NCBI GenBank assembly: GCA_001051155.2
Contig: JYIP02000004.1
Coordinates: 4,210,383-4,274,382, forward strand
DNA from: Chrysoporthe austroafricana
Taxonomy: Eukaryota; Ascomycota; Sordariomycetes; Diaporthales; Cryphonectriaceae
Length of the DNA: 64,000 nucleotides
Direction: 5' to 3'
The notes below the pieces were generated by a model that saw nothing but the letters and a program-made list of their open reading frames with translations, did not search any database and was not told the DNA's origin. Shown here piece by piece: positions 33,790 through 43,567 of the stretch. A program made the position numbers and the translations under genes. The first letter of the stretch is position 1. Each line of letters starts with the position of its first letter.

Positions 33790-34751
33790 TTCGAAGAGGA
33801 TCGGTCAATGAAGGAATTAGGAGAACTTAAGACGCCCCATAGGCAATCCATTTGGAGCAACAGAGCAAATAGTAGGGGATTTAGTCATAGCAGAGACGTC
33901 AAATCGCCTACCCTCCCAATGAAATGGCCATTAGATCTGACTATCTACAACATCATTGACTCCATCAGAATATGTTCAAACCGTGGCTCTCGCCAAGGTG
34001 GTCGACTGATCCTGGTAGAATTCTACCTTCGATGCCTCTCTAATGTGTTGAGGTCGCTTGCTATTCTGTGTCTCGACTGCCTCCCATTTTGGGATGTATC
34101 AGCAAGCGAGCACACCAAAGCTAACCTTGAACTCCCAAGAACAAGGCTACACCAACGATCTGCACCTACGCTGCCTCCAAATGGTTCCTTCGCAGCCATT
34201 CGTCCATTCCCATCGAACTTCGTTGTTTTCTCTACGACGCCTACTTGTCTTACCAGGCTATTTATCAGACATCAAACAAAGCGGACCCTTCCGGCCAGTC
34301 TTCTAGTTTCTTACCTCTACTCGATACCAATCCGTCATGTTGACCAAATCAAGTATCTTGATAATCACACCCACAAAGATGTCCAGCCTTGGAATCATTT
34401 CCGATTCAAGCAGATTTGCTTATTTTCACTTGCTTTATATCCTTCTACTCTAGGGCAATCAAATCTGTCTTGCTGAACAGGCCACGACCATTCGTTCTTA
34501 CAATCTTGTCAGCCACCATTAGACGGCTTAAGAACCAGAAGAGAGCTTTCACCAGCATCGTCTTCCTAGGCAGATCAAAATCGCCATTCACAGGCAGTCC
34601 ACTCCGCCAAGACCAATGCTGACATCCCCACGGCTCCGGACTAGCTTGTGTCGGATTATATCCTCCTTCCTTGAGGAGTCCAGGAGTTCAGTGTCTTCTT
34701 TCATCAATCATGTTGCTTTGTTTTCCATGCCAACCTCGTCTTAAGTCCTGC
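33790..34751. other. convergent AT-rich intergenic region
   Basis: 962 bp between the ends of the epoxide hydrolase and CRIPT genes. A 222-codon open frame on the plus strand (33808-34476) has no motif and an unlike composition, so it is not annotated. Confidence 0.45.
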
Positions 34752-35283
34752 TCACTTCAGGGAGAACTTCTGTCCAGATATCTGCGGAGCGTTTCCGGAA
34801 GTCTTCTTGTTTGGCTTACCACACATTGCACAGACTGTTTATACAATCAGCTCTCGCTTCGACTTTCAACATATGGTGATAGACCAGAGCCTACTTACGG
34901 TCTCCTTGATATGCACACTTGTTGCAATAACTGTGCCCTTGAGTGATCTTGGTCTTACATTTCGTACAAGAGCTACATGGCCGGTCAGACTTGCGGTCTA
35001 ACAGCAAGGAGGATTCCAGTAGGTCACTCACCTGGAGTACTGAGCGTATGGGTTCTTCGCGTTCTTCGACAACAGCTTGCTCTACAACATAATCGTCAGC
35101 CATTTCGGTCCATCGATAGCTCTTCATCGTGGATTATACCTTTCCAACACCTGACTGGCCCTGCACTGATGGCTTCGACGATGAGGCTGCTGGAGACCCA
35201 AAATACATTTCACTCTTCTTCTTCACTCCGGGGGTGGCGAGGGTTGTGCCCTTCGACAGTTTCTGGCATTTTGCGCAAACCAT
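34752..35283 (-). CDS. CRIPT-family zinc-ribbon protein, four exons
   Basis: CRIPT proteins are small, conserved Cys-rich proteins; in animals they bind PDZ domains and are linked to the minor spliceosome. Exons are 35283-35140, 35081-35032, 34972-34899 and 34834-34752; introns are 58, 59 and 64 nt, all GT-AG; total 116 residues. It starts MVCAKCQKLSKGTTLATPG, with Cys3/Cys6 as the first zinc pair. The C-terminal half has Cys67/Cys70 (SSCTKCKTK), Cys81/Cys84 (SYCNKCAY) and Cys91/Cys94 (CAMCGK), the exact CRIPT spacing. A Ser-rich linker and KNPYAQY precede the second cluster. No exon exceeds 144 nt, so no single open frame reveals the gene. All junction phases close, and the conserved residues run across every junction. 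Confidence 0.93.
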
Positions 35284-36025
35284 TGTGATATACAGTGAAA
35301 TAGTGCAACTTCTTTGACCTCAATAATTTCAGAACGTCTCAGGTCTGGATCTGGCGTTCAAGGCGGGGAGAGTGACTATGGAGTGTTGATGTCTTGGAGG
35401 TCAAAATGCTGACATGTGACGTAGCATTTCGCAAACGGGACCCCGGATGCTGCGCCGTAGTGGGGCTCTATACACGACTATCATTGGTCAGAAATGAACT
35501 TCACTTAACCCCCTTGTCCCATTTATTCACTTTCTTGTGTCCCTTTTATTCGTATCCTTGTGTTTTCTTCTGCAAGGCGGAAAATAATACATAGATAAGA
35601 CTGATTTCAATGGCTACTGAATTTTCCAGTCTGCTAGTGTTTGAATTTCGACTCTTTGCTAACCAGCTGTAGCTTGTGTAATTCACCCTTTTCGTGAAGT
35701 AGACTGATTTCAATGGCTACTGAATTTTCCAGTCTGCTAGTATTTGAATTTTAGCTCTTCGCTGACTAGCTTTAGCTTGTGTAATTCACCCTTTTCGTAA
35801 ACTAATATTAATATCCTGTGCCAGTTCTTTCTACATAGCTCACCTTCTCTGAGTGCTCTAGGGACACCAACTCCTACTGGTATTACACTGATCAACAGCC
35901 CGATTCGGACTTTTACGTCTCAGACTTCCAGAGAGGCATTATTTGACGAGGTTACTCATCCTAATCCAGCGGATAGCACCGCCATACCAGCTTCACAGCC
36001 GCGAATCTCTTGTCTTCTACGCACC
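35284..36025. promoter_or_regulatory. divergent region CRIPT / HAD hydrolase with tandem duplication
   Basis: 742 bp between divergent starts. It contains the 103-bp tandem duplication at 35598-35802. The 216 nt just before the HAD ATG are open in its frame without an ATG. Confidence 0.5.
35598..35802. repeat. two-copy tandem repeat, about 103 bp per unit
   Basis: Units are 35598-35700 and 35701-35802. They share long identical stretches such as the segment around CAATGGCTACTGAATTTTCC and differ at scattered sites, several of them C/T or G/A changes. The units include no sustained open frame. Confidence 0.9.
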
Positions 36026-37222
36026 ATGAGAATGGCTCATCTTAAGGAAGAGAACATCGAAACTGAGGGCAAGAATCTGGAACAGCTCTCTCCGAATGAC
36101 TCTGCACTCTCTTGCAGCGAACCTGCCCAACAGTCCGCTCTTGTCTCTCCAGATTTTGCCGTCGCTTTTGATATCGATGGCGTGTTGGTGCGCGGCAAAG
36201 AGCCGATCACGCGCGCTGGACACGCCCTCGAGATACTCCGGGCTCACTCGATTCCGTACATCTTACTCACGAACGGCGGTGGGCTAACTGAGAAAGCTCA
36301 CGCGGAGCGGGTGGCCATGAGAATCGGTGTGCCGGTCCAAGAGGAGCAATTCGTCCAGTCTCACACCCCCTTCAAGCACCTTCTCCATCAGTACGAGAAC
36401 AAGTTTGTTCTCGTTCTCGGTGGTCAGGGGGACCAGGTTAGGGAGTTGGCGATGGCGTACGGGCTTAACAAAGATTACGTCCTGACCGACAGTGATCTCG
36501 TCAAGCATTTTCCCAACATTCACCCATTCCCGGAGCTCACCCAGCGACATCACGAACTGTGCGGCAGATTCAACGACAAATTCGCCAAAAATCCCGCAAT
36601 CTCGGCCATTTTTGTGTTCTCGTCGCCTAGAGACTGGTGCCTCGATCTGCAGTTATGCCTCGATCTGCTCCTTTCAGAGGGCGGACGCCCAGAGACCCGG
36701 TCGGCGAAGAACGGCAACATGAATTTGGAGAATGCAGGATACCAGGAGGATGGACAACCAAAGCTATACTTCTGCAATCCCGATTTGGAGTGGGCCACCC
36801 AACATGAACAGCCCCGTCTGGCCCAGGGCAGTTTCCGCGCGGCTCTGGAGGGATTGTGGTCAGCATTCACACAGGGGAAGGCCCAGTTGCGGGCTTGGAC
36901 CTGCGGCAAGCCCACAGAGACCACTTACAGATACGCCGAAGCCGCTATCAAGATTTGCCACGCCAGTATCCAGTCTCAGGCACAAGTCGGAGTGCGAAGA
37001 ATTTACATGGTAGGCGACAACCCAGAGAGTGATATTCAGGGGGCTTTGTTGGCAAACAAGGCGAAGGGAGTTCATCCTAAATGGCGGAGCATATTGGTAG
37101 AGTCAGGGGTTTACAAGGCTGGCACCCTACCCAGATTTCAGCCCACTGCGATCAAGACGGACGTCTATGAGGCTGTCCGGTGGCTCATACAGGAAGAACT
37201 GGGTCTGGATATCAGTGCTTGA
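36026..37222 (+). CDS. HAD-superfamily hydrolase, CECR5/YKR070W type
   Basis: This HAD class IIA group (HDHD5/CECR5, yeast Ykr070w) contains predicted phosphatases, mostly mitochondrial, of unknown substrate. A single exon encodes 398 residues. Motif I is FDIDGVLVRG with Asp49 and Asp51. Motif II is LLTNGGG with Thr82. The late acidic motif is GDNPESDIQGA with Asp331 and Asp336. The GKPTETTY segment carries the motif III Lys. Thus all four HAD motifs are present. The N-terminal 40 residues are hydrophilic and not a clear mitochondrial signal. The frame remains open for about 72 codons upstream of the first ATG, so an upstream exon with the true start is possible. A second ATG is two codons downstream. 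Confidence 0.88.
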   Translation: MRMAHLKEENIETEGKNLEQLSPNDSALSCSEPAQQSALVSPDFAVAFDIDGVLVRGKEPITRAGHALEILRAHSIPYILLTNGGGLTEKAHAERVAMRIGVPVQEEQFVQSHTPFKHLLHQYENKFVLVLGGQGDQVRELAMAYGLNKDYVLTDSDLVKHFPNIHPFPELTQRHHELCGRFNDKFAKNPAISAIFVFSSPRDWCLDLQLCLDLLLSEGGRPETRSAKNGNMNLENAGYQEDGQPKLYFCNPDLEWATQHEQPRLAQGSFRAALEGLWSAFTQGKAQLRAWTCGKPTETTYRYAEAAIKICHASIQSQAQVGVRRIYMVGDNPESDIQGALLANKAKGVHPKWRSILVESGVYKAGTLPRFQPTAIKTDVYEAVRWLIQEELGLDISA

Positions 37223-37525
37223 GATAACCTGACCAAGAGCTATCTTGTGTGGGAGTCTACGGTAGGGGTGGAATACAATGTGCTGTGATGGTTTTGACGG
37301 TGCAACATCCTAATATCACCATCCTTGCGCGTAGTCTGCTCCCAGTCTAAAGAGTTAAGGAAGTCATCCCAAACAGGCCGCTTCATCGAAGACCGTCTTG
37401 AGCAGGACACATTGTAGACTTCAGGATGGCATGAGATCTTGACATGAGTTACTGTGGGATGAAATTCATTTCATACGAAGACACATTCCGTATACACTGC
37501 CAGAAGTTTTTTTTTTTTTTTTTTT

Positions 37526-37564
<39 letters not shown>

Positions 37565-38309
37565 CTCTAAAAGAAAAGGAATCAAACGCACTTTTCAAAA
37601 ACAAAGGGAAGAGAGAGAGAAGTGAAATGAAATGCTAAATGCCATACGTTATTCTCTACGTTTATGCTTATGTTATCCCTATTTTCAAATGAATGTCTCC
37701 TTCTTTCGTTCCTCGAAGTCACTATTCTCATGGCAATGTGCTGGAGGCATAAAGTTAACTACTAGCAATACAGGGGTTTGACATAGCATCCGTCCGCTGC
37801 GCAAGCCGACCGTTACCGTTTCCCGAGCGGCTGGGAGCAGGCTAATACCATGCAGCGCGTCTAACCAAGTCCGTTAAGCAGAGAATGCTCATTGGCGACG
37901 CCGCAGCTGGGCAAGGTCGCGTGACGCATCCGAGTGATGTATGTCATTCTCATTCCAGTGTGTGACGTTACCATGCCTGCCTCTTCGCGGGAGTCGCGGG
38001 AGGCACGGGAGGAGACTGCGAGTCTATTCGGATTGAAGACGGGCACCGCTGCCTCCGTACTATGATACACAACATGTGCAGGTGCTGAACCACTTTCTGC
38101 CCTGGTGAGGATGTCACTTTTACTGTGTAGCGCCTGCTCGCTTTCTAATTTCTAATTTTCTGAAACGCCTTTGGAGGCTCCGAGGCCTCAAAGCCTCCAC
38201 TCCCTTGACTGGCCGACATCACTCTGGGTCATACCGCGGGTCGCGGGTGATATCACTGTTCATCATCGCACATCAAATGTTCTTGTTGAGGATGTGATGC
38301 CGACTCGAG
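37223..38309. other. intergenic region with T19-C8-T25 tract
   Basis: 1.1 kb without a gene. The feature of note is the pyrimidine tract at 37507-37558. The 3' part precedes the glycosyltransferase gene. Confidence 0.5.
37507..37558. repeat. pure pyrimidine tract T19-C8-T25
   Basis: T run at 37507-37525, C run at 37526-37533 and T run at 37534-37558, with no interruption. Confidence 0.9.
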
Positions 38310-39733
38310 ATGACACTCAGTCGGCGTCGCCTTCGACGGTCGCTTCTCACCTTGCGACTGTTCACCTCGGCCGCGGTCGTGCTCGTGATTCTGTACACGA
38401 CTTTGGCTTATGACAATCCCATTAGATTGTCCCTGCGATTCAACACACAAAAGGCGGGACGATTCATCACCAGGCCGCTGAGAACTGACCGTTGGCTGTA
38501 CAAAGAGCCTAAGTTCTCTGTTGACTGGGCTACCGACGTGGCTATCATCTTGAAGACGGGCTATGGGACTCAGGAGAGGGCTCTAGCATGGATAGAGGCA
38601 TTGCCGATCGGGATCAGCCCAGAAAATGTGATGATAGTAGGAGACTTTGGGTCGCAGATGACCGTGGGGCACGATCCACCGCTGGAGTTCAAAGTTCACG
38701 ATGTCGTTTCCGACGCCCTGCAAAGCTGCGACGGCGCACTGCTTAAGCAAGGCACGCGCCCTCATCGCGCTGAAAAGTACCGGACGCTTGGAGCCACTAT
38801 TGCTGCGGGAGAGAGTGAGCTGGCCAAGAATCTGTCAGAGGCATTTGGATGGGAGCTGGACGCTATGAAGGTATCTGACAACACATGCACGTTAATTCCC
38901 GCCTTTGTGACCATTTGCTAAGCGACTGGTAGTTCATTCCAGCTCTCGACCTCGCCTACCGGACCATGCCTCGCAAGAAGTGGTTCATTATGGTCGACGA
39001 CGACACCTACCTGATCCAACCATCGCTAAACCTTGTTCTGGGCCACTTCGATCCCTCGATCCCCTACTACCTCGGAAACGCTGTAGGTGACTATCGGCAA
39101 CGTTTTGCCCATGGGGGCTCATCGGTTACTCTGTCTTATGCGGCACTGAGGCGGCTCTTCTCCCAGGTCAATGCTCCCTGGTTAGGTGAAGTACGATGCA
39201 CCTCGTTGACCGAAGTCTGGGGCGATAGACTCCTGGCAAGGACTCTGCTGAGGCTAGGAATATATATCGAGGAAGAAAGCAGCCGTTTCTTCAACGGAGA
39301 ACAGCCATGGGAATCGCGACTAAGAAAGGATAGGTTTTGCGTACCCGTGGCAACTTTCCACAGGCTCTCAGCCGAGGAGATGGGAGATGTCGGGAGGGTG
39401 TTCAGAATAGCGACTGGCCCAGTGATGTGGATTGATCTATGGAATATGTATGGGGCACCGCCCTTTGACTCATATAAGAAGACGCCGCTGCGGATAGGAT
39501 GGGATCATGTGGGCCAGCTAGATGAGCACACCAACACGGTGGAGGATGTGAAAACGGCAGTTGGATGTTCCCACCTCTGTGAGCGTCGCCATGCATGCTT
39601 GGCATGGACGTGGAAAGAGGAGGATGATGTCTGCCATTTAAGCCCCTGGATCACGGTAGGAAGGGAGGTCAGAGGCAGAGTCTCCGGGTTGCATGTTGAC
39701 CGGGTGAGAAGATTAGCGGATGAATGTCGATAG
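38310..39733 (+). CDS. GT31-like glycosyltransferase with C-terminal PAN/apple module, two exons
   Basis: A type II Golgi membrane protein expected to transfer sugars in the secretory pathway. Exons are 38310-38870 and 38933-39733 with a 62-nt intron (GTATCT...GGTAG); total 453 residues. The Arg-rich N-terminus is followed by one transmembrane helix (about 15-34). The catalytic region contains the DxD-type motif VDDDTY (Asp209-Asp211), preceded by PRKKWFIM, and HGGSSVTLS, as in Fringe/GT31 relatives. Near 400-440 a Cys-rich module (GCSHLCERRHACLAWTW...CHLS) looks like a PAN/apple fold, which may bind glycans or proteins. Fungal GT31-like proteins with this layout exist, but substrates are unknown. 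Confidence 0.85.
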
Positions 39734-40365
39734 TGCAGCGGAAGGATTAGACGATTGTGATCCACTGTCATGAGGTACGATTCAGACATCCCCATGGACA
39801 GGTCTATTCTAGGTTAATCTTGGTGCGGCTGAAGTCTTGGAGCCTGGACCATCGACGCGATCAATGGCAGAGCATGGAGAAGCAGTTTGAGCCCCCAAGA
39901 TGCGACAGTATCGTTTCTTCGATGCGATCGTACCAGTTTGCCGTAATTTGCGATGATATTCTGACACTGAGAAAGGGTTGATACGCTATGTCCGCGGTCG
40001 TCAAGCACTCTTGTGAATATTCCACACATCAGGCGTTGTTGATGTTCAGTCCTGAACAAGCCTGGAAATGCAGGCAGGGACATGCAAACGAGAACCTCAA
40101 AAATGAAGGCACTAGAGGGTTAGGGTTGAGAGGATCTATTCTGCTAGGCTTACGCGAAACGGAAGAACGGAGCAAGAGAGTCTCTCCGACTCCGTTCCAT
40201 CTGCAGTGGAACAGATGACGATGACCACGACGAAACACGAATCCTCAATTTCAAACTCTCATGATGTTCCAATCTCGTTCTCGGGTGGTCATTTCGTCTT
40301 TTGGAATGTCGACCATTCTTCTTTACACGACGTGATGTTGTGAAACTTCGCTCCCTTCGGAGGAT
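39734..40365. promoter_or_regulatory. intergenic region upstream of the second Zn2Cys6 gene
   Basis: 632 bp between genes in the same direction. It contains the telomere-like 12-mer at 40116-40127. No gene was seen. Confidence 0.5.
40116..40127 (+). promoter_or_regulatory. telomere-like box AGGGTTAGGGTT
   Basis: Two TTAGGG-type units, about 240 bp upstream of the ATG at 40366. Such boxes are bound by Tbf1-like Myb factors in fungi. Function here is inferred. Confidence 0.4.
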
Positions 40366-42900
40366 ATGGATCACGAAACTCAGACCAGGGCTTCCAAAGG
40401 CCCAAAAGCATGTACTACTTGTGCCAAGGTGAACCTCGAGCCTTCTGGAGCCGGAATTCGTAATCACCCTGACTGACTACGTCCTCAGGCGAAATCTCGT
40501 TGTGTACCGGGCCCGACAGAACGGATCTGCGAGAGGTGAGTTGCAATGCTCGCGCAGTCCTTTTGTGGGGGGGGGGGCTCAAGAGCGTGGCAGGCCGCAC
40601 AAGTTGGTAGCATCCAACATGAACCTTCGGTTCTAACATCATCCGCATAGATGCCATCGTCTCAACAAGCCATGCGCAACACAGACACCAGCTCCTCCGC
40701 GGAAGAGGAAAGCGCCCAGGCCCACTCGGGTCGCAGAGCTGGAGAAGCGTCTTGAGGACTTGACCGCTCGTTTTGAATCAGGGCAAGCCTTCCCACCGAC
40801 ACCACCTGACTTCCATTCCCCAGGTGAGAGTGATGGTCCACAGCGGAAAATAGCAAAGCATGCCCATCATGTTCTTCCAGGCGTTGGACCTTCGCAAAAG
40901 TTTAACTATTTATTTCCAACTGGAAGTCCAGACGGCCAAAGTCAGCCAAGTGTGGAAAAAGAATATCACCTCCAGCAAGCATTTCCAAGAAAAGAGGGAA
41001 ATACTGTCCCTAAGGTCTTGGCCGCTTCGCAAAGAGCCCCGGATGACAGTACAGATGAGGGCGCAGAGTCATCTCAACAGGAATCGAAGCGCCCAAAGCC
41101 GACTTCACGGATGATATATGTGCTTCCCAACGACGATGGCATATTTGGCCCTTCTTGTCATGAAGAGACCAGTCAGCTCTCGCCGACATGTGCGCAACTC
41201 GATTCAGGGCAACAAAGACCAGAAAGTAACGACCGACGAGGCAGCTCTTCAGGAGTGTCTGAGCTCTCTAGAAGCCGAATACCAGAGTATTATCCCACGT
41301 CTGAGGAAGCACAGCGAATAGTAGAGGATTACAGCACTGATCTAGCTCCTGTCTTCCCGTTTGTCGTGGCTCCACGTGGCATGACTTCAGACCAGCTACT
41401 CCAACAAAGACCATTTCTCTGGAAAGGCATTATGATGTCGAAGCCGTTCATGGATGCAAGACGCCAATGTCTGATGGGACATGATCTCCTGAACGACATC
41501 GTGGCAAGTGCATTCGTTCAGCCTAAGAAGAGCCTCGATCTTCTTCAAGGTCTTCAGCTGCTCATCGCTTGGTGAGCACCCCAAGTATGCCCTACGCAAG
41601 TGATCACTCTAATGATGAGCGCGACAGGTTCCATCTTAACTCGAACAGTTTTCAAGTGACTAATTTCCTCTACTTGATGCGCTCGACTTGTGCTTCTCTG
41701 GGCTTCAACGAGTCACAAGGCTCATTGAAACAGCAAGAACACGACGCCAACAGTCTGGAGCGCATGCGGGCCTTTGCTGGCGTTTATTACTTGGTGACGA
41801 TGAGCTTCACAACCAATAAGATGCCCGATGCTTTCATGAACACGAACTATGTGGTTCAGTGCTGTCGTGTCCTGGAGGAGAATATGGAATATCCGACTGA
41901 CCAACTTGCCGTTTCCCTTATTCGCACCCAACAGCTCTCGCAGTCCATTTCCATGGCGCTTGCTTTTCGAGACAGTGTGAATTGTCTCCCTATGACTTTC
42001 CTTGTGGATAATTTCGAACGCGAGATTGAGCAATTTCGTAGTTCAATCCCGGAAAATCTTCGAGGCCATGGTGAGTCCCAAGAGAAAGGGTGACGGTCTT
42101 CAGTGGCAGCTGACAGAGTGCCTTGCAATGTAGCCGTTCTTACCACCCAAGTCCACGTGGCCGAGATCCTTCTCTATGAAGTTGCAGTCTATGAAGAATC
42201 ATCGACGAGCTTGTCTCCGCCAGGACGCCTTCAACTGCTTTGGAAGTGCCTCCGGGCAGTGCGGTCAATGTTGGAAGCAAGATTCTTCCTGCAGAAGGAC
42301 ATACAGCCGACATCGTTCTGCTTGGCTTCTTTCGACTATACATATGCCATGCTCGTCGGCCTGAAGCTTTTAACTCTGGACCTGCCAGGATGGGATCTCC
42401 GGGTGATCAGGAAGGAGCTAGACTACGACAAGTATCTCGTGCTACAGATCCAGGAGCTTCTGTGGATCGTCGTGGAAAGAAACAAGACACCTCGACCTGT
42501 TGAGGGCGGTGAAAAGAGGGTCGCAGAATATCAACAGTCCAGTTTCAAGGATCCTTACAAACGTCTGGCCACGAAATTGATCCAGTTGCGGGCTGGCATA
42601 GTCGCTGAACTCGCTGCCAGCATGCCTACGGAATCCGAACAGTCCAACAATGCCAGCACGCAAGACTCGGATACGCCCACGACGGAGGATGTGGGCGTGC
42701 ACGTATTACCCGACATGTCCGCGCTCTTCGGGCCGGATCCCTCGGGCAGCTTCTTGCAGGGCTTGGACGACCCTTTCTGGCAGGATATGACGTACAGTGC
42801 CAGTGAATGGGAGACCAATTTCAGCGCGCTCTTAGGCTGGGGTTCAGACGACCTTGTCGGGCCTGTTTATACCAGTTGGACGGGCACCGCGCCTATCTAG
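40366..42900 (+). CDS. Zn2Cys6 fungal transcription factor, five exons
   Basis: Exons are 40366-40428, 40489-40535, 40651-41571, 41628-42070 and 42134-42900; introns are 60, 115, 56 and 63 nt; total 746 residues. The zinc cluster Cys16, Cys19, Cys26, Cys35, Cys38 and Cys45 is spread over the first three exons. After it comes the basic linker PPRKRKAPRPTR, a short coiled-coil (VAELEKRLEDL), then a disordered Ser/Gln-rich part to about 210. The middle-homology regulatory region lies about 220-640, and an acidic C-terminal tail follows. Intron 2 contains an 11-base G run (40567-40577). The coiled-coil suggests binding as a dimer to CGG pairs. The target is unknown; neighbours do not suggest a pathway. 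Confidence 0.9.
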
Positions 42901-43567
42901 CAGACTCTTACAGAGCTCGCGGTCTCATCAATACTGGCTGTAGGGTCTGGCCGATCAGTATGACGCGAGGGGTTCTGAATAAGGATTACGGGCGTGGGCG
43001 TTCCCAGATCTCGACGGAAAGGATTGCTTCGGTACGGCATAGTGATTCGCTGGGGGGTCCGGAAAACGAAGACATCGCGACCTCTCTGCGCGTGATTGTA
43101 GACTCGCCTCTACTCAAGTCTCGGGGGGTAGAAGATGTTCGATATTTGTCTGCCCGAGGAGCTGATTCATGCGAAGGCCAATGCAGTCTGTCTCGCCTGG
43201 CCCGGGCGCGATTGAGCACCCCTGATCCCGGACAGGGCGCACCGACCATCAAACCTTATTTGAACCACATGCGAGCAGTTGGACGACTGTTTCTATGGAT
43301 GAGAAGTTGGTCGTCGTGTCGTTTGCATGTGACTGACAAAATTGTGGTTACGTAATCATATTATCTCCACCGCCTGCCGATTCAGGAAGGATGATAAGCT
43401 CGTGCATAGGTCTCAAGCCGCGCAAGTCTGCGTCGCATCGCGTCACCGACTTATCAACTCACCAAATCCGACATTCCGCCGCTCGACGCGAATCAATGCA
43501 GAGCTGAGACGCAGGCCCGGATACTCCATGACCCAAAAAATATGCTGAGAGCCGACAGACGGCCGCC
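42901..43567. other. intergenic region
   Basis: 667 bp with the 3' end of the regulator gene and the promoter of the PXA gene. No other feature was recognised. Confidence 0.5.

Noticed and set aside
33808..34476. 222-codon open frame on the plus strand between epoxide hydrolase and CRIPT
   Set aside because: No motif or hydrophobic pattern and an unlike composition; no start context or conserved residues.
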